From assembly GCF_001898115.1 (NCBI RefSeq), contig NZ_MKSQ01000023.1, positions 1-64,000 on the forward strand: a stretch of 64,000 bases of DNA. The letters are read 5' to 3'. This document shows positions 17,501 to 25,509 of this stretch, in pieces. This DNA is from Allobosea sp. 67-29. Lineage in GTDB: Bacteria > Pseudomonadota > Alphaproteobacteria > Rhizobiales > Beijerinckiaceae. Position 1 is the first letter of the stretch, and every line of letters begins with the position of its first letter. Below the pieces are notes generated by a model, which was not told the DNA's origin, did no database searches, and saw only the letters and a program-made list of their open reading frames with translations. Made by a program: the position numbers and the translations under genes.

Positions 17501-18981
17501 TCAGCCGCCTCGGTTGCGGTGATGGCGGCGCGGCGGTCGGCCTGGGTCCAGCCCCCGCCCAGCGCCTTGAACAGATCGACATAGGAGATAAGTTTCTGGA
17601 GCTTGACCTGCGAGAGCTGGTCCTGCGCCTGGAACAGCGTCTGCTGGATATTGAGCAGCGTGACGATGTCGATGGTGCCCTCGCGCAGCCGCTGCTCGGT
17701 GATGGCATAGGCCCGCCGCGCCGAGGCCACCGTTTCCGCCTGTAGGCGCTCGTGGCGGGTATTCTCCTGGATCGCGATCAGCGCGTTCTCGACATCGGCG
17801 AAGGCGCTGACGATGGTCTTGCGATAGGTCGCGATCAGTTCGTCGGCGGTTCCGCGCTCCAGCTCGACGCGGGCGCGCAGGTTGCCGCCGTCGAGGATGG
17901 GCTGGACGAGGCCTGCCGCCGCCGAGGCGAAGGCGGCGTCGGGGCGCAGCAGGTTCTTCAGCACCGCGCTTTCGAGCCCGCCCTGGCCGGTCAAGGTGAT
18001 GCTCGGATAGAGCGCGGCGCGGGCGGCATAGAGCGTCGCCTCCTGCGAGGTCAGGCGCGCCTCGGCCTCGGCGATGTCCGGGCGCCGCTGCAGCAACTGC
18101 GAGGGCAGACCGGCGCGGACCGCCGGCACGGCGATCGCGTTCAGGCTGCCGCCCTTGATCGCGACCGCGGCCGGCGTCTCGCCGAGAAGGACGGCGAGCG
18201 TGACCTTGGCCTGGCGCAGCGAGAGTTCGAGAGCCGGCACCGAGGCCTTCTGCTGCGCCACGACGCTTTCCTGCTGGGCGATGTCGAGCTGGGTCGCTGT
18301 GCCGACGGCAAGCCGCGCGCGGATCGCGTTGAGGATGCGCTCCGCAGCCGCGATGTTCTCGCGCGCGATGCGCAGGCGATCCTGCGCCGCCAGCACCTGG
18401 AAATAGGTGCTGGCCACGCTGGCGACGGCAGTGAGCGCGACCACGTCACGGTCGAAGCGTGTGGCTTCCGCGGCGAAACGCCCGGCATCGGCAGTCGAGC
18501 GGTTCTTCCCCCAGAAGTCGAACTCGTAGCTCGCGGAGAGCCCCAGGCTGAACGTGTTGCCGATGCTTTCGCTGAACGGTCCGCGCTTGGAACCCACCGT
18601 TCCCGACCTGAGGGCGCGGGAGGCATCGGTCGAGCCGCTTAGCGTCGGATAGAGCGCCGCCGACGAGATCCGCGACTGCGCGTCGGCCTGCCGGATTCGC
18701 GTCATGGCGATGGCGATGTCGAAATTGTCGCCGGCCGTCCGCTCGACCAGTCGGTTCAATTCGCTCGACCGGAACAGGCGCGGCCAGCCCGGCGAGACGG
18801 CCGGCGCGGCGCGGCGCTCCCCCGCCGCGAAGCTGCGCGTCACGGCGACGCCGAGGTCGGGGCGCTGGTCGGCCGGCAGGCAGGCGCCGAGGCCGGCGGC
18901 GAGGAATGCAGCGGAGGAGAGACGAAGGAGCGAATGCCCGAACGCGTGTCCCGCAAGATCACGCCTGTAGCCCGGCACCAT
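17497..18981 (-). CDS. Outer-membrane efflux lipoprotein, NodT/OprM family
   Basis: A 494-residue outer-membrane factor that would form the TolC-like exit channel for the RND pump. The N-terminus has a lipoprotein signal with lipobox LGAC (Cys34). Two OEP repeats follow: the first includes LNRLVERTAGDNFDIAIAMTRIRQA, and the PDIAEAEARLTSQEATLYAARAALYP-type helix lies near the centre, which is the family hallmark (RRPDIxxAE). It is the first gene of the efflux operon, an order that makes the system self-contained, unlike E. coli mdtABC, which relies on unlinked TolC. About 320 bases of non-coding DNA lie upstream. Confidence 0.9.
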   Translation of the reverse strand: MVPGYRRDLAGHAFGHSLLRLSSAAFLAAGLGACLPADQRPDLGVAVTRSFAAGERRAAPAVSPGWPRLFRSSELNRLVERTAGDNFDIAIAMTRIRQADAQSRISSAALYPTLSGSTDASRALRSGTVGSKRGPFSESIGNTFSLGLSASYEFDFWGKNRSTADAGRFAAEATRFDRDVVALTAVASVASTYFQVLAAQDRLRIARENIAAAERILNAIRARLAVGTATQLDIAQQESVVAQQKASVPALELSLRQAKVTLAVLLGETPAAVAIKGGSLNAIAVPAVRAGLPSQLLQRRPDIAEAEARLTSQEATLYAARAALYPSITLTGQGGLESAVLKNLLRPDAAFASAAAGLVQPILDGGNLRARVELERGTADELIATYRKTIVSAFADVENALIAIQENTRHERLQAETVASARRAYAITEQRLREGTIDIVTLLNIQQTLFQAQDQLSQVKLQKLISYVDLFKALGGGWTQADRRAAITATEAAE

Positions 18982-19306
18982 TCCGCTCCTCTCCAGCCTC
19001 GATTCGAAAGAACGCGGAACACGACGCGACCGAAGCCGCTTCTAAAGTGAACGACCGGGGAGAGAAAGTGAATTTCTCTTCATCTTTGCGGCGATGGCGT
19101 TGCGCGAGGATTGCTGGCTCGGCGTCGCGCAATCCTGCCTGCCTTTGCAGTTGCGACGAGGCGCGAAATGAGCCCTTCTGGACGTAGGCCGCGTTGCGGG
19201 CCCGGTTTCAAATGAGGTGATGCCGGATGCGGAGCCGAGATCAAACCATCCTGCCGACAGCGCAGCCCGGCCGTCCTGAACTCCGGGCCCGGTCGTCCTG
19301 TCCTCC
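18982..19306. other. Intergenic region between the efflux operon and cbpA (divergent promoters)
   Basis: These 325 bases separate two divergently transcribed operons and hold no credible gene. One visible element is a 7-bp inverted repeat, agagaaa (19061-19067) / tttctct (19073-19079), in a locally AT-richer patch about 80 bases upstream of the efflux operon start. It could be an operator, but no regulator gene is adjacent. Confidence 0.5.
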
Positions 19307-20233
19307 ATGCCTGCGGAGCAACCCGTGAGAAGTCCCTACGAGGTTCTCGGCGTCGCGGCCACGGCTTCGGCTGCCGAGATCCAGAGCGCCTATCGCAAGC
19401 TCGCCAAGAAGCTGCACCCGGATCTCAACCCCGGCGACAAGGCGGCGGAAGAGCGATTCAAGGAGGTCGCCGGTGCCTACGACCTGCTGAGCGATGCCGA
19501 CAAGCGCAAGCGCTTCGATGCCGGCGAGATCGACGCTTCCGGCGCCGAGAAGCCGCCGCCGCAACAACACTATTATCGGCATTATGCCGGGGCGGACCAC
19601 GGCAATCCCTATGCCGATGTCTCCGGCTATGCCGACTTCATGGACGGGGAGGATGCCTTCGCAGAATTGCTGCGGCGCAGCCAGCAGGCGCGGGCGAACC
19701 GGCGTGGGCAGGACCTGCATTACCATCTCACCGTCGATTTCGTCGATTCGATCACCGGCGCGACGAAGCGGCTCAACCTGCCTGACGGCAGCACGATCGA
19801 CGTGACGATTCCTCCCGGGCTGGTCGATGGCCAGACGCTCAGGCTGAAGGGCAAGGGAGCGCCGGGAACGGGCAAGGGCGGGGCGGGCGATGCGCTGATC
19901 GAGGTCGAGGTCCGGCCTGACCGGCGCTTCACCCGCGCGGGAGACGATATCACGATCGAGGTTCCGATTTCGCTGACCCAGGCGGTGCTCGGCGGCGAGG
20001 TTCGTGTGCCGACTCCGACCGGGGAAGTCAGCATGAGGGTGCCGAAGGGGGCGAACACGGATACGAAGCTGCGCCTGCGCGGCAAAGGCGCGCCGCGTCG
20101 CGGCGGCGGTCACGGCGATCAGTTCGTCAGCCTCAAGGTGATGCTGCCGAAAGCACCCGATCCGGAGCTCGAAGCCTTCGTGGCGGGGTGGAAGGACAAG
20201 GATTACGATCCGCGCGAGGGCCGGACGTCATGA
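19307..20233 (+). CDS. cbpA: Curved DNA-binding protein CbpA (DnaJ-type co-chaperone without zinc finger)
   Basis: A 308-residue DnaJ homologue. The J-domain is at residues 9-72 with the HPD motif in [10 protein letters not shown], needed to stimulate DnaK ATPase. A Gly/Phe-poor, Tyr-rich linker follows, then the two beta-barrel client domains, with [20 protein letters not shown] and [18 protein letters not shown] as the repeated core motifs. No CxxCxGxG zinc-finger repeats are present, which separates CbpA from DnaJ. The stop overlaps the cbpM start in an ATGA arrangement, giving a typical cbpA-cbpM pair. In E. coli CbpA is a stress co-chaperone and nucleoid protein. Confidence 0.93.
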   Translation: MPAEQPVRSPYEVLGVAATASAAEIQSAYRKLAKKLHPDLNPGDKAAEERFKEVAGAYDLLSDADKRKRFDAGEIDASGAEKPPPQQHYYRHYAGADHGNPYADVSGYADFMDGEDAFAELLRRSQQARANRRGQDLHYHLTVDFVDSITGATKRLNLPDGSTIDVTIPPGLVDGQTLRLKGKGAPGTGKGGAGDALIEVEVRPDRRFTRAGDDITIEVPISLTQAVLGGEVRVPTPTGEVSMRVPKGANTDTKLRLRGKGAPRRGGGHGDQFVSLKVMLPKAPDPELEAFVAGWKDKDYDPREGRTS

Positions 20234-20511
20234 CGATGACCAAGCAGGAATTCCTGACCTCGTCGGGGCTCAAGGTGAAGGTGCTGGAGTTCTGGCTGGA
20301 GCAGCGCTGGCTGGTGCCGCAGGAGGCGGCTGGCGAATTGCACTTCCGCGACATCGACGTCGCGCGCGCGCAACTGATCCGCCAGCTCAAGGACGATTTC
20401 GGCGCCAATGATGCCGGCATCGACGTGATCCTGCATCTGATGGACCAGCTCCATGGCGTGCGGCAAGCGCTCGCGGAATTGCGCGAAGAGGCGCGGAGGG
20501 ACCGGTCCTAG
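20230..20511 (+). CDS. cbpM: CbpA modulator CbpM (MerR-like fold)
   Basis: A 93-residue protein with a MerR-like N-terminal half ([22 protein letters not shown]) and the conserved [29 protein letters not shown] segment, matching the CbpM family. CbpM binds the J-domain of CbpA and inhibits its co-chaperone and DNA-binding activity. The ATG at 20230 overlaps the cbpA stop by 4 bases, implying translational coupling and matched amounts. An upstream in-frame start would lie inside cbpA and is not needed. Confidence 0.9.
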   Translation: MTMTKQEFLTSSGLKVKVLEFWLEQRWLVPQEAAGELHFRDIDVARAQLIRQLKDDFGANDAGIDVILHLMDQLHGVRQALAELREEARRDRS

Positions 20512-20564
20512 GCTGGAATCCACGACTGGCAGTCGGGAGCGGAGCCAAGCGAAGGAGAGCGGAG

Positions 20565-20792
20565 ATGAGGGAAGCGCTGACCGGGCAGGGGCGAGGGAAC
20601 ATCGACGGGCTCGTCCTGCGAATGCTGGTTCGCGAGCTCGTCGCGAAGGGCGTGCTGACGCAGGACGAGGTGCGCGCACTGCTGTTCGATGCGGCGAGGC
20701 AGATCGACGAGGTCGGCAGCCCGCAGACCGACCAGGCCGCCTGGAGCATGGTCAACGAGGATCTGGCGCCCGATTTTCTCGGGACCGGTTGA
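20565..20792 (+). CDS. Small hypothetical protein (75 aa)
   Basis: A 75-residue acidic, mostly helical protein beginning MREALTGQGRGNIDGLVLRMLVRELVAKG. A good ribosome site (GGAGAGCGGAG) precedes the ATG, and it sits 53 bases after cbpM in the same direction, so it may belong to the cbpAM transcript. No signal peptide, membrane helix or known motif is seen. The helix-turn-like LVLRMLVRELVAKGVLTQDEV looks folded, and the codon use matches its neighbours, so I take it as a real gene of unknown function. Confidence 0.65.
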   Translation: MREALTGQGRGNIDGLVLRMLVRELVAKGVLTQDEVRALLFDAARQIDEVGSPQTDQAAWSMVNEDLAPDFLGTG

Positions 20793-20808
20793 CCGCGCGG
20801 CGGAGCGG

Positions 20809-20834
20809 GAACCCGGACAAAGCGGCCGGCGTTA
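20809..20834 (+). promoter_or_regulatory. EcfG-type (general stress response) promoter for the DUF2171 gene
   Basis: GGAAC (20809-20813), a 17-base spacer and CGTT (20831-20834) match the GGAAC-N16/17-CGTT consensus. The motif lies in the gap after the 75-aa gene and ends 87 bases before the DUF2171 start, so it would also drive the 64-aa gene downstream. Confidence 0.6.
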
Positions 20835-20921
20835 CGGCTGTGGTGGGTGCCGGGTGCCGCCGGGATGGTCTTGGTGACGGAAAGGCTCGCGCAGCCGCAA
20901 ACGGCCCGAGGAGGCGAGACG

Positions 20922-21176
20922 ATGCACGACAAGGTCAGGGAGAACATGGAGGTGATCGGCGCCGACGGCGTGCATGTCGGCACCGTCGATCGCATCGAGG
21001 CCGGGCGCATCAAGCTCAAGAAGAGCGATGCCCATGGCCGGCACGAAGGCCATCACCATTTCATCGAGTTCGGCTTCGTCGCCGGCGTCGAGGGCGATAA
21101 GGTGAGGCTGTCCGCCAATGCCGACGTCGCCGTGACTCTCGAAGAGGAGGTCTCCGGCAAGCCGGTGGAGCTTTGA
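20922..21176 (+). CDS. DUF2171 family protein (PRC-barrel-like)
   Basis: An 84-residue protein with the DUF2171 pattern: VIGADGVHVGTVDRIEAGRIKLKK near the N-terminus, a His-rich segment GRHEGHHHFIEFGFV in the middle, and KVRLSANADVAV. The fold resembles a small PRC-barrel. Function is unknown; relatives are often stress-associated in Hyphomicrobiales. The ATG at 20922 follows GAGGCGAG; an in-frame ATG at 20847 would add 25 residues unlike the family. The EcfG-type motif upstream supports stress control. Confidence 0.8.
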   Translation: MHDKVRENMEVIGADGVHVGTVDRIEAGRIKLKKSDAHGRHEGHHHFIEFGFVAGVEGDKVRLSANADVAVTLEEEVSGKPVEL

Positions 21177-21238
21177 CATCGGGGCTGCGGTCGCCGGGGC
21201 GTCGCGATCGCAGCCTTCTGTTCGGGAGGACTGGGGCG

Positions 21239-21433
21239 ATGCAGCTGTACGACCTTTACCTGAACGCCAAGAAGCCCGGGATCGGCCTCTATGTCGCCAG
21301 CGGTTCGGACCTGCCGGATTTCGCCGATCCCAAGGAATGGATCTTCGACGGAACGGCGGCGGCGGACTTGCTGCCGCCGAGCGTGATCGAAGGCGTCGCC
21401 AATGTCGGCCACGCATTCCGCGACATGGATTGA
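21239..21433 (+). CDS. Small hypothetical protein (64 aa)
   Basis: A 64-residue protein starting MQLYDLYLNAKKPGIGLYV and ending GVANVGHAFRDMD. GGGAGGACT precedes the ATG at 21239. It lies 62 bases after the DUF2171 gene on the same strand and may share its stress promoter. No signal peptide, membrane helix or known motif is visible. The regular codon use and good ribosome site support it as a real gene of unknown function. Confidence 0.6.
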   Translation: MQLYDLYLNAKKPGIGLYVASGSDLPDFADPKEWIFDGTAAADLLPPSVIEGVANVGHAFRDMD

Positions 21434-21587
21434 GATTCAAAACCGGGCGGGTCAATCTCGGCGCGATGTCTTCGAGTGCACGGCCCATGGACCTCAGCCA
21501 GGCTTCCGTCGTTTCGCAGCCGGTCATGGCAGTGCTGGCGCGCATGCTCACCTCGGAGGCGGCGGTTCCCCTTGCGCCGGGCACAAC

Positions 21588-22868
21588 GTGAGCGCCGCGA
21601 CGGAGCATCGCGTCGTCATCGTCGGCGCCGGCTTCGGTGGGCTGGAGGCTGCCCGCCATCTGGCCCGCATGCCGGTCAGGATCACGATGATCGACCGGCG
21701 CAACCACCATCTTTTCCAGCCGCTGCTCTATCAGGTCGCGACTGCCTCCTTGCCGACCTCGGAGATCGCCTGGCCGATCCGTTCCCTGCTGCGCAGCTAC
21801 AGGAACGTCACGACGCTGCTCGGCAGCGTCACCGGCGTCGACCGGGCGGGCAAGCAGGTGCTGCTCGAGGGCGAGCCGCCGATCGCCTTCGACACGCTGA
21901 TCCTCGCGACCGGAGCGCGCCACGCCTATTTCGGTCATGACGAATGGGAGCCCTATGCGCCGGGCGTCAAGACGCTCGAGGATGCGACGCGGATCCGGAG
22001 GCGCATCCTCTCGGCCTTCGAGCAGGCCGAATGGGAGACCGACGAGAATCGCCGCGCCGAATGGCTCACTTTCGTGATCATCGGCGCGGGGCCGACCGGG
22101 GTCGAACTCGCCGGCACCATCGCCGAACTCGCGCACGACACGCTGCGCGGCGATTTCCGCCATTTCGATACGCGCAGCGCCCGCGTGATCCTGGTCGAGG
22201 CCGGGCCACGCATTCTGGCAGGGTTCACCGAAGACCTCTCGGCCTATGCCGAGCGCGCGCTGAAACGCCTCGGCGTCGAGGTCAGGCTGGGCCAGCCGGT
22301 CTCGGAATGCCGGGAGGATGGCATCGTGCTCGGCGGCGTCCTTCTGCCGGCGCGGACGATCCTGTGGGCGGCGGGCGTTGCCGCTTCGCCGGCCGCGGAG
22401 TGGCTGCAGGCGCCCGCGGACCGAGCCGGGCGGGTGCGTGTCGAGCCCGATCTTTCGGTGCCCGCGGAACCGGACATCTTCGTCATCGGCGATACCGCCT
22501 TCGTCGCGGATGTCGACGGCAAGCCGGTTCCCGGCGTTGCGCCTGCGGCGAAGCAGGAGGGCGCCTATGTCGCGCAGGTGATCGGGGCGCGGCTGCAAGG
22601 CAAGCAGCCTCCAGCTCCCTTCGCCTACAGGAATGCCGGCAACCTCGCGACGATCGGCAAGCGGGCGGCGATCGTGGATTTCGGCTGGATCAAGCTGCGC
22701 GGGCGCCTGGCGTGGTGGATCTGGGGCATCGCCCACATCTTCTTCCTGATCGGGCTGCGCAACCGGCTCGCCGTCGCGCTCAACTGGCTCTGGATCTATG
22801 TCAGCGGCCACCGCAGCGCCCGACTGATAACCCAGGGCCAGTCGACGACAGTCCGCAAGGCGGACTGA
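21588..22868 (+). CDS. ndh: NADH dehydrogenase type II (NDH-2), FAD-dependent
   Basis: A 426-residue flavoprotein oxidising NADH and passing electrons to quinone without pumping protons. The FAD-binding Rossmann motif is VVIVGAGFGGLEAARHLA near residue 10, and the NAD-binding motif is VIIGAGPTGVELAGTIAEL near residue 165. FVIGDTAFVADVDGKPVPGVAPAAKQEG is the conserved late FAD motif. The C-terminus, WWIWGIAHIFFLIGLRNRLA and beyond, is the hydrophobic membrane-attachment region. The GTG at 21588 was chosen because it starts a few residues before the Rossmann strand; an ATG at 21402 would lie inside the 64-aa gene. It precedes a palindromic repeat. Confidence 0.88.
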   Translation: MSAATEHRVVIVGAGFGGLEAARHLARMPVRITMIDRRNHHLFQPLLYQVATASLPTSEIAWPIRSLLRSYRNVTTLLGSVTGVDRAGKQVLLEGEPPIAFDTLILATGARHAYFGHDEWEPYAPGVKTLEDATRIRRRILSAFEQAEWETDENRRAEWLTFVIIGAGPTGVELAGTIAELAHDTLRGDFRHFDTRSARVILVEAGPRILAGFTEDLSAYAERALKRLGVEVRLGQPVSECREDGIVLGGVLLPARTILWAAGVAASPAAEWLQAPADRAGRVRVEPDLSVPAEPDIFVIGDTAFVADVDGKPVPGVAPAAKQEGAYVAQVIGARLQGKQPPAPFAYRNAGNLATIGKRAAIVDFGWIKLRGRLAWWIWGIAHIFFLIGLRNRLAVALNWLWIYVSGHRSARLITQGQSTTVRKAD

Positions 22869-22925
22869 TGGCCGGCGGCGGGTCCGGACTCCAGAGAGGC
22901 TCCCGGTCCAGTCCGTCGCGCGGCA

Positions 22926-22990
22926 TAGAGCATCGGCCCGAAAAGTGGAACGCGGCTTTCGGAAAAGGTCGATGCAACAACAATGCTCTA
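22926..22990. repeat. Intergenic palindromic repeat (65 bp)
   Basis: The outer arms tagagcat (22926-22933) and atgctcta (22983-22990) enclose an inner hairpin, ccgaaa...tttcgg. It resembles the palindromic element at 41043-41146 (shared gcatcg, cgaaaagtgga and gctctag motifs) and similar intergenic repeats known from Hyphomicrobiales. Its right end contains the stop codon (22988-22990) of the convergent ABC permease gene. Confidence 0.75.
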
Positions 22991-24292
22991 GCCACGCAGT
23001 CCGGCAACCACCTGCTGGCGATAGGCGAGGGCGGCAGGCACCAGAGCGAACAGGCTGCCGATCAGCGCGAGACCAAGAGCCGGCAGCAACTCCTCGAGGC
23101 CGATGGCGGGCGAGAGCAGCAGTCCGGTGCGCTGCGCGACGAGCCCTGAGACGGCCTGTGTCGCGAGCGCGCCGAGGCCGAGACCCAGCAGGCAGCCGAG
23201 CGTCATCAGCGTGACCTGTCCCAGCCAGACCACCAGCATGACGTAGCTGCGCGGCGCGCCGAGTGCGCGCAGCACGGCATAGCGCCGGCGTCTCAAACCG
23301 GCGACGGCGAGCAGGAGCAGCAGCACGGAGGCGAGGATCAGCACTGTATTGAGCGCCGAGGCGACGACGAGGATGTCCCGGATATTGCCGAGCGCGCCAT
23401 AGAGCGAGACCAGCACTTCGGCGGGGAAGAACGCCATCGTGCCGCCCTGTCGATATTGCGCGCGCAGCTGATAGGCGCCGGCCACACTCTTCGGCTTGAC
23501 GACGATCGCAGGCACTCCGGGAACGCGCTTGCCGTCGAAGGGCAGGCCGATCCGCTCTTCAGCGCCTGCGGGGCTGCTGCCGGCAGCCGGACCCTGCTTC
23601 CAGAAGGGCGAGTCACCCTTCGTTTCCTCCGAGGCATGACCATTGCCGAGGCCGTGGATCTCCCAGACGCTCTCGATCGGCACGAGGATCGCGCGATCCC
23701 AGGGAGAGCCGAGGCGCGGCAGCCGGCCGACGACGGTATAGCCATGGCCTTCGTGCTTGTGGCTGTCCTCTTCGGCATCGGTCTGGCCCGGCGCTGCGAC
23801 ACGGCCGGCGACGCCATGCGACGGCGTGATGGTATCGCTCATCCGGTAGAGGACATCGGCGCCGAGCACGGCCTCGCCCTCCGCTGCGAAGAGGCGCCCC
23901 TCGCTGGGCTTGATCCGGTCCCAGCGGCCGGCGAAGGCGGCGGTCGTGCCGACGATCGGATAGCCGCGGCTGACGTCGCCGAAGGCGATCGGTGCGACCT
24001 GCGCGACACGCTCGTCCTTGAACAAGGTGTTGAGCAGGCGGCCGTCGACCAGCGGCAAGGCGTCGGGCTGGACATAGACTGTCGACATCAGGAGCTGCGT
24101 CTGGCTGCCGGGCGCGCCGATGATCAGGTCGAAATCATCGGCGGCCGCGGCCGAGCCGCGGCGCAGCGCCCGTTCCTGCGCAGCGATGGCGACGCCGGTC
24201 GCGATGGCCAGCGCGACCAGCAGGACGATCGCCGGTGCGGTCCAGCGCAGCGCGCGCAGATCGGCCAGCACCATGGGGAAGGGATTCATCAC
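22988..24292 (-). CDS. ABC transporter permease of the FtsX/MacB type (probable metal-responsive system)
   Basis: A 434-residue permease with an N-terminal membrane helix (about residues 18-38), a large periplasmic domain and three C-terminal helices, the FtsX/MacB topology. The first helix is followed by ERALRRGSAAAADDFDLIIGAPG, and the periplasmic domain carries a histidine-rich loop DSHKHEGHGYTVVGRLP. The start overlaps the ATPase gene by 4 bases. Together with the ATPase and the DUF3299-like protein, the gene order resembles the zinc-responsive PA4064-PA4066 type cluster of Pseudomonas, as I recall it. The transported species is unknown. The stop codon lies inside a palindromic repeat. 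Confidence 0.85.
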   Translation of the reverse strand: MMNPFPMVLADLRALRWTAPAIVLLVALAIATGVAIAAQERALRRGSAAAADDFDLIIGAPGSQTQLLMSTVYVQPDALPLVDGRLLNTLFKDERVAQVAPIAFGDVSRGYPIVGTTAAFAGRWDRIKPSEGRLFAAEGEAVLGADVLYRMSDTITPSHGVAGRVAAPGQTDAEEDSHKHEGHGYTVVGRLPRLGSPWDRAILVPIESVWEIHGLGNGHASEETKGDSPFWKQGPAAGSSPAGAEERIGLPFDGKRVPGVPAIVVKPKSVAGAYQLRAQYRQGGTMAFFPAEVLVSLYGALGNIRDILVVASALNTVLILASVLLLLLAVAGLRRRRYAVLRALGAPRSYVMLVVWLGQVTLMTLGCLLGLGLGALATQAVSGLVAQRTGLLLSPAIGLEELLPALGLALIGSLFALVPAALAYRQQVVAGLRG

Positions 24293-24999
24293 GCGGCCCG
24301 GCGCTGTGGAGCATGGGACAGGTCGAGGCGCTGACCGAAGCGGGCGAGCAGAGCCGGATCATGCGTTGCGCAGATCAACGTTGCGCCGCTCTCCATGGCC
24401 GTCTCGAGCAGGAGATCGGCGACCTCGGCAGCGTGGCCGGTATCGAGGCTGGCAGTGGGCTCATCGGCGAGGATCAGCGCCGGCCGGGTGAAGAGCGCGC
24501 GGGCAATGGCGACGCGCTGCTGCTCGCCCCGCGAGAGGAGGGCGGCGCGGCGGCGCGGGTCGGGCAGCCCCATGCGGCGGGCGAGCGCGGCGGCGCGTTC
24601 CTTCTCGGCCGCGCTCAGGTTCCAGGCCGAGAAACACGCCGGCAGCGCGACATTTGCGGCTATGTCGAGCTCGGGAATCAGATGAAAGTCCTGGAAGACG
24701 AAGCCGATGGTCTCGCGGCGCCAGCGGTCCCGGCCGGATTCGGAAAGGTCGGAGACAGCACGGTCGCTCCACAGGACGCGGCCCTGAGAAGGCCGCAGCA
24801 GGCCGGCGATCAGATGCAGCAGCGAGCTCTTGCCACAGCCGGAAGGGCCGCTGATGCCGATGCAGCTGCCCGGCTCGATCGTGAGCAGCGGCAGCTCGAA
24901 CAGGCGGAAGGGCTTGCCGTCGGCGTCGCGGTGGTCGAGCGCGAGGCCTTCCAGCGTCAGCCGGCCGGAGGGCTGCTCAGGCGAGGGTGAAGCCGGCAT
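24289..24999 (-). CDS. ABC transporter ATP-binding protein (LolD/MacB type)
   Basis: A 236-residue ATPase subunit with the Walker A motif GPSGCGKSS, signature LSRGEQQRVAIARAL, Walker B LILADEPTASLD and the H-loop in CATHDPALL. The family is the MacB/LolD group, which drives mechanotransmission by FtsX-type permeases rather than classical import. It overlaps the DUF3299-like gene by 23 bases and the permease by 4, so the three are a single operon. The signature Ser-Arg-Gly replaces the usual Ser-Gly-Gly. Confidence 0.92.
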   Translation of the reverse strand: MPASPSPEQPSGRLTLEGLALDHRDADGKPFRLFELPLLTIEPGSCIGISGPSGCGKSSLLHLIAGLLRPSQGRVLWSDRAVSDLSESGRDRWRRETIGFVFQDFHLIPELDIAANVALPACFSAWNLSAAEKERAAALARRMGLPDPRRRAALLSRGEQQRVAIARALFTRPALILADEPTASLDTGHAAEVADLLLETAMESGATLICATHDPALLARFGQRLDLSHAPQRRAA

Positions 25000-25441
25000 C
25001 GACGATCCTGATCTGGCTGACGAAGCCGGTCTCGACGTCGGTGGCGGAACCGATCTCCAGCCGGCCGGTCACCGCGACCTTGCGGCCCGCGCTGACCATC
25101 GCCGTCTCGTTCTTCATGAAGACGACGACGATATCGACGGGCCAGTCCGCGTCCGACTGGCAGAAGGGACAGATCGCCAGAGGTTCGCGGGTCAGCACGA
25201 AGAAACGACTCTCGGCTTTCAACGGGGGCGCCATGTAGCCGAGCATGCGAACCTCGTGGCCGCGCAGCGCCGTGACCCGGTCGGAGAACTCGAAGCCCAG
25301 CACGCCGAAGGACTTGTAGAGCCCGTCGAAGGCGATCGATTCGGTCTCGGCGGCGCGAGCCTGTCCGCAAAGGCCGGCCGCCGCGAGGCCGAGCATGGCT
25401 TCGCGGCGGGACATCGGCAGAAGGGAGGGGATGCTCGGCAT
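24977..25441 (-). CDS. Exported DUF3299-like protein, first gene of the ABC operon
   Basis: A 154-residue protein with an N-terminal export signal (MSRREAMLGLAAAGLCGQARAAE; twin Arg followed by a hydrophobic stretch, Tat-like). The mature part has GLYKSFGVLGFEFSDRVTAL, GHEVRMLGYMAPP and CPFCQSDADWP, then VAVTGRLEIGSATD near the end, an OB-fold-like pattern seen in DUF3299. The CxxC could bind metal. AAGG 9 bases before the ATG at 25441 supports this start; a second ATG 9 codons later lacks a ribosome site. Its role in the operon is unknown. Domain assignment is by pattern only. Confidence 0.65.
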   Translation of the reverse strand: MPSIPSLLPMSRREAMLGLAAAGLCGQARAAETESIAFDGLYKSFGVLGFEFSDRVTALRGHEVRMLGYMAPPLKAESRFFVLTREPLAICPFCQSDADWPVDIVVVFMKNETAMVSAGRKVAVTGRLEIGSATDVETGFVSQIRIVDAGFTLA

Positions 25442-25458
25442 CGCGGCCTTGTTCGCCT

Positions 25459-25490
25459 GCGTGATACGACCTGTTTTGATTTTATCACGC
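25459..25490. repeat. Inverted repeat upstream of the ABC operon
   Basis: gcgtgata (25459-25466) and tatcacgc (25483-25490) form a perfect 8-bp inverted repeat with a 16-base AT-rich spacer, 18 bases upstream of the DUF3299-like start and downstream of phoA. It may be an operator or part of the phoA terminator. It does not match the Zur consensus I know. Confidence 0.5.
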
Positions 25491-25509
25491 CGATGTGACG
25501 GAGTTGAGC

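Noticed and set aside
21402..21587. Upstream ATG start for NDH-2 at 21402
   Set aside because: It lies inside the 64-aa gene and adds 62 residues without family similarity. The GTG at 21588 is immediately before the Rossmann strand.
25459..25490. Zur box upstream of the ABC operon
   Set aside because: The inverted repeat is real but its sequence and spacing do not fit the Zur consensus I know, so it is listed only as a repeat.
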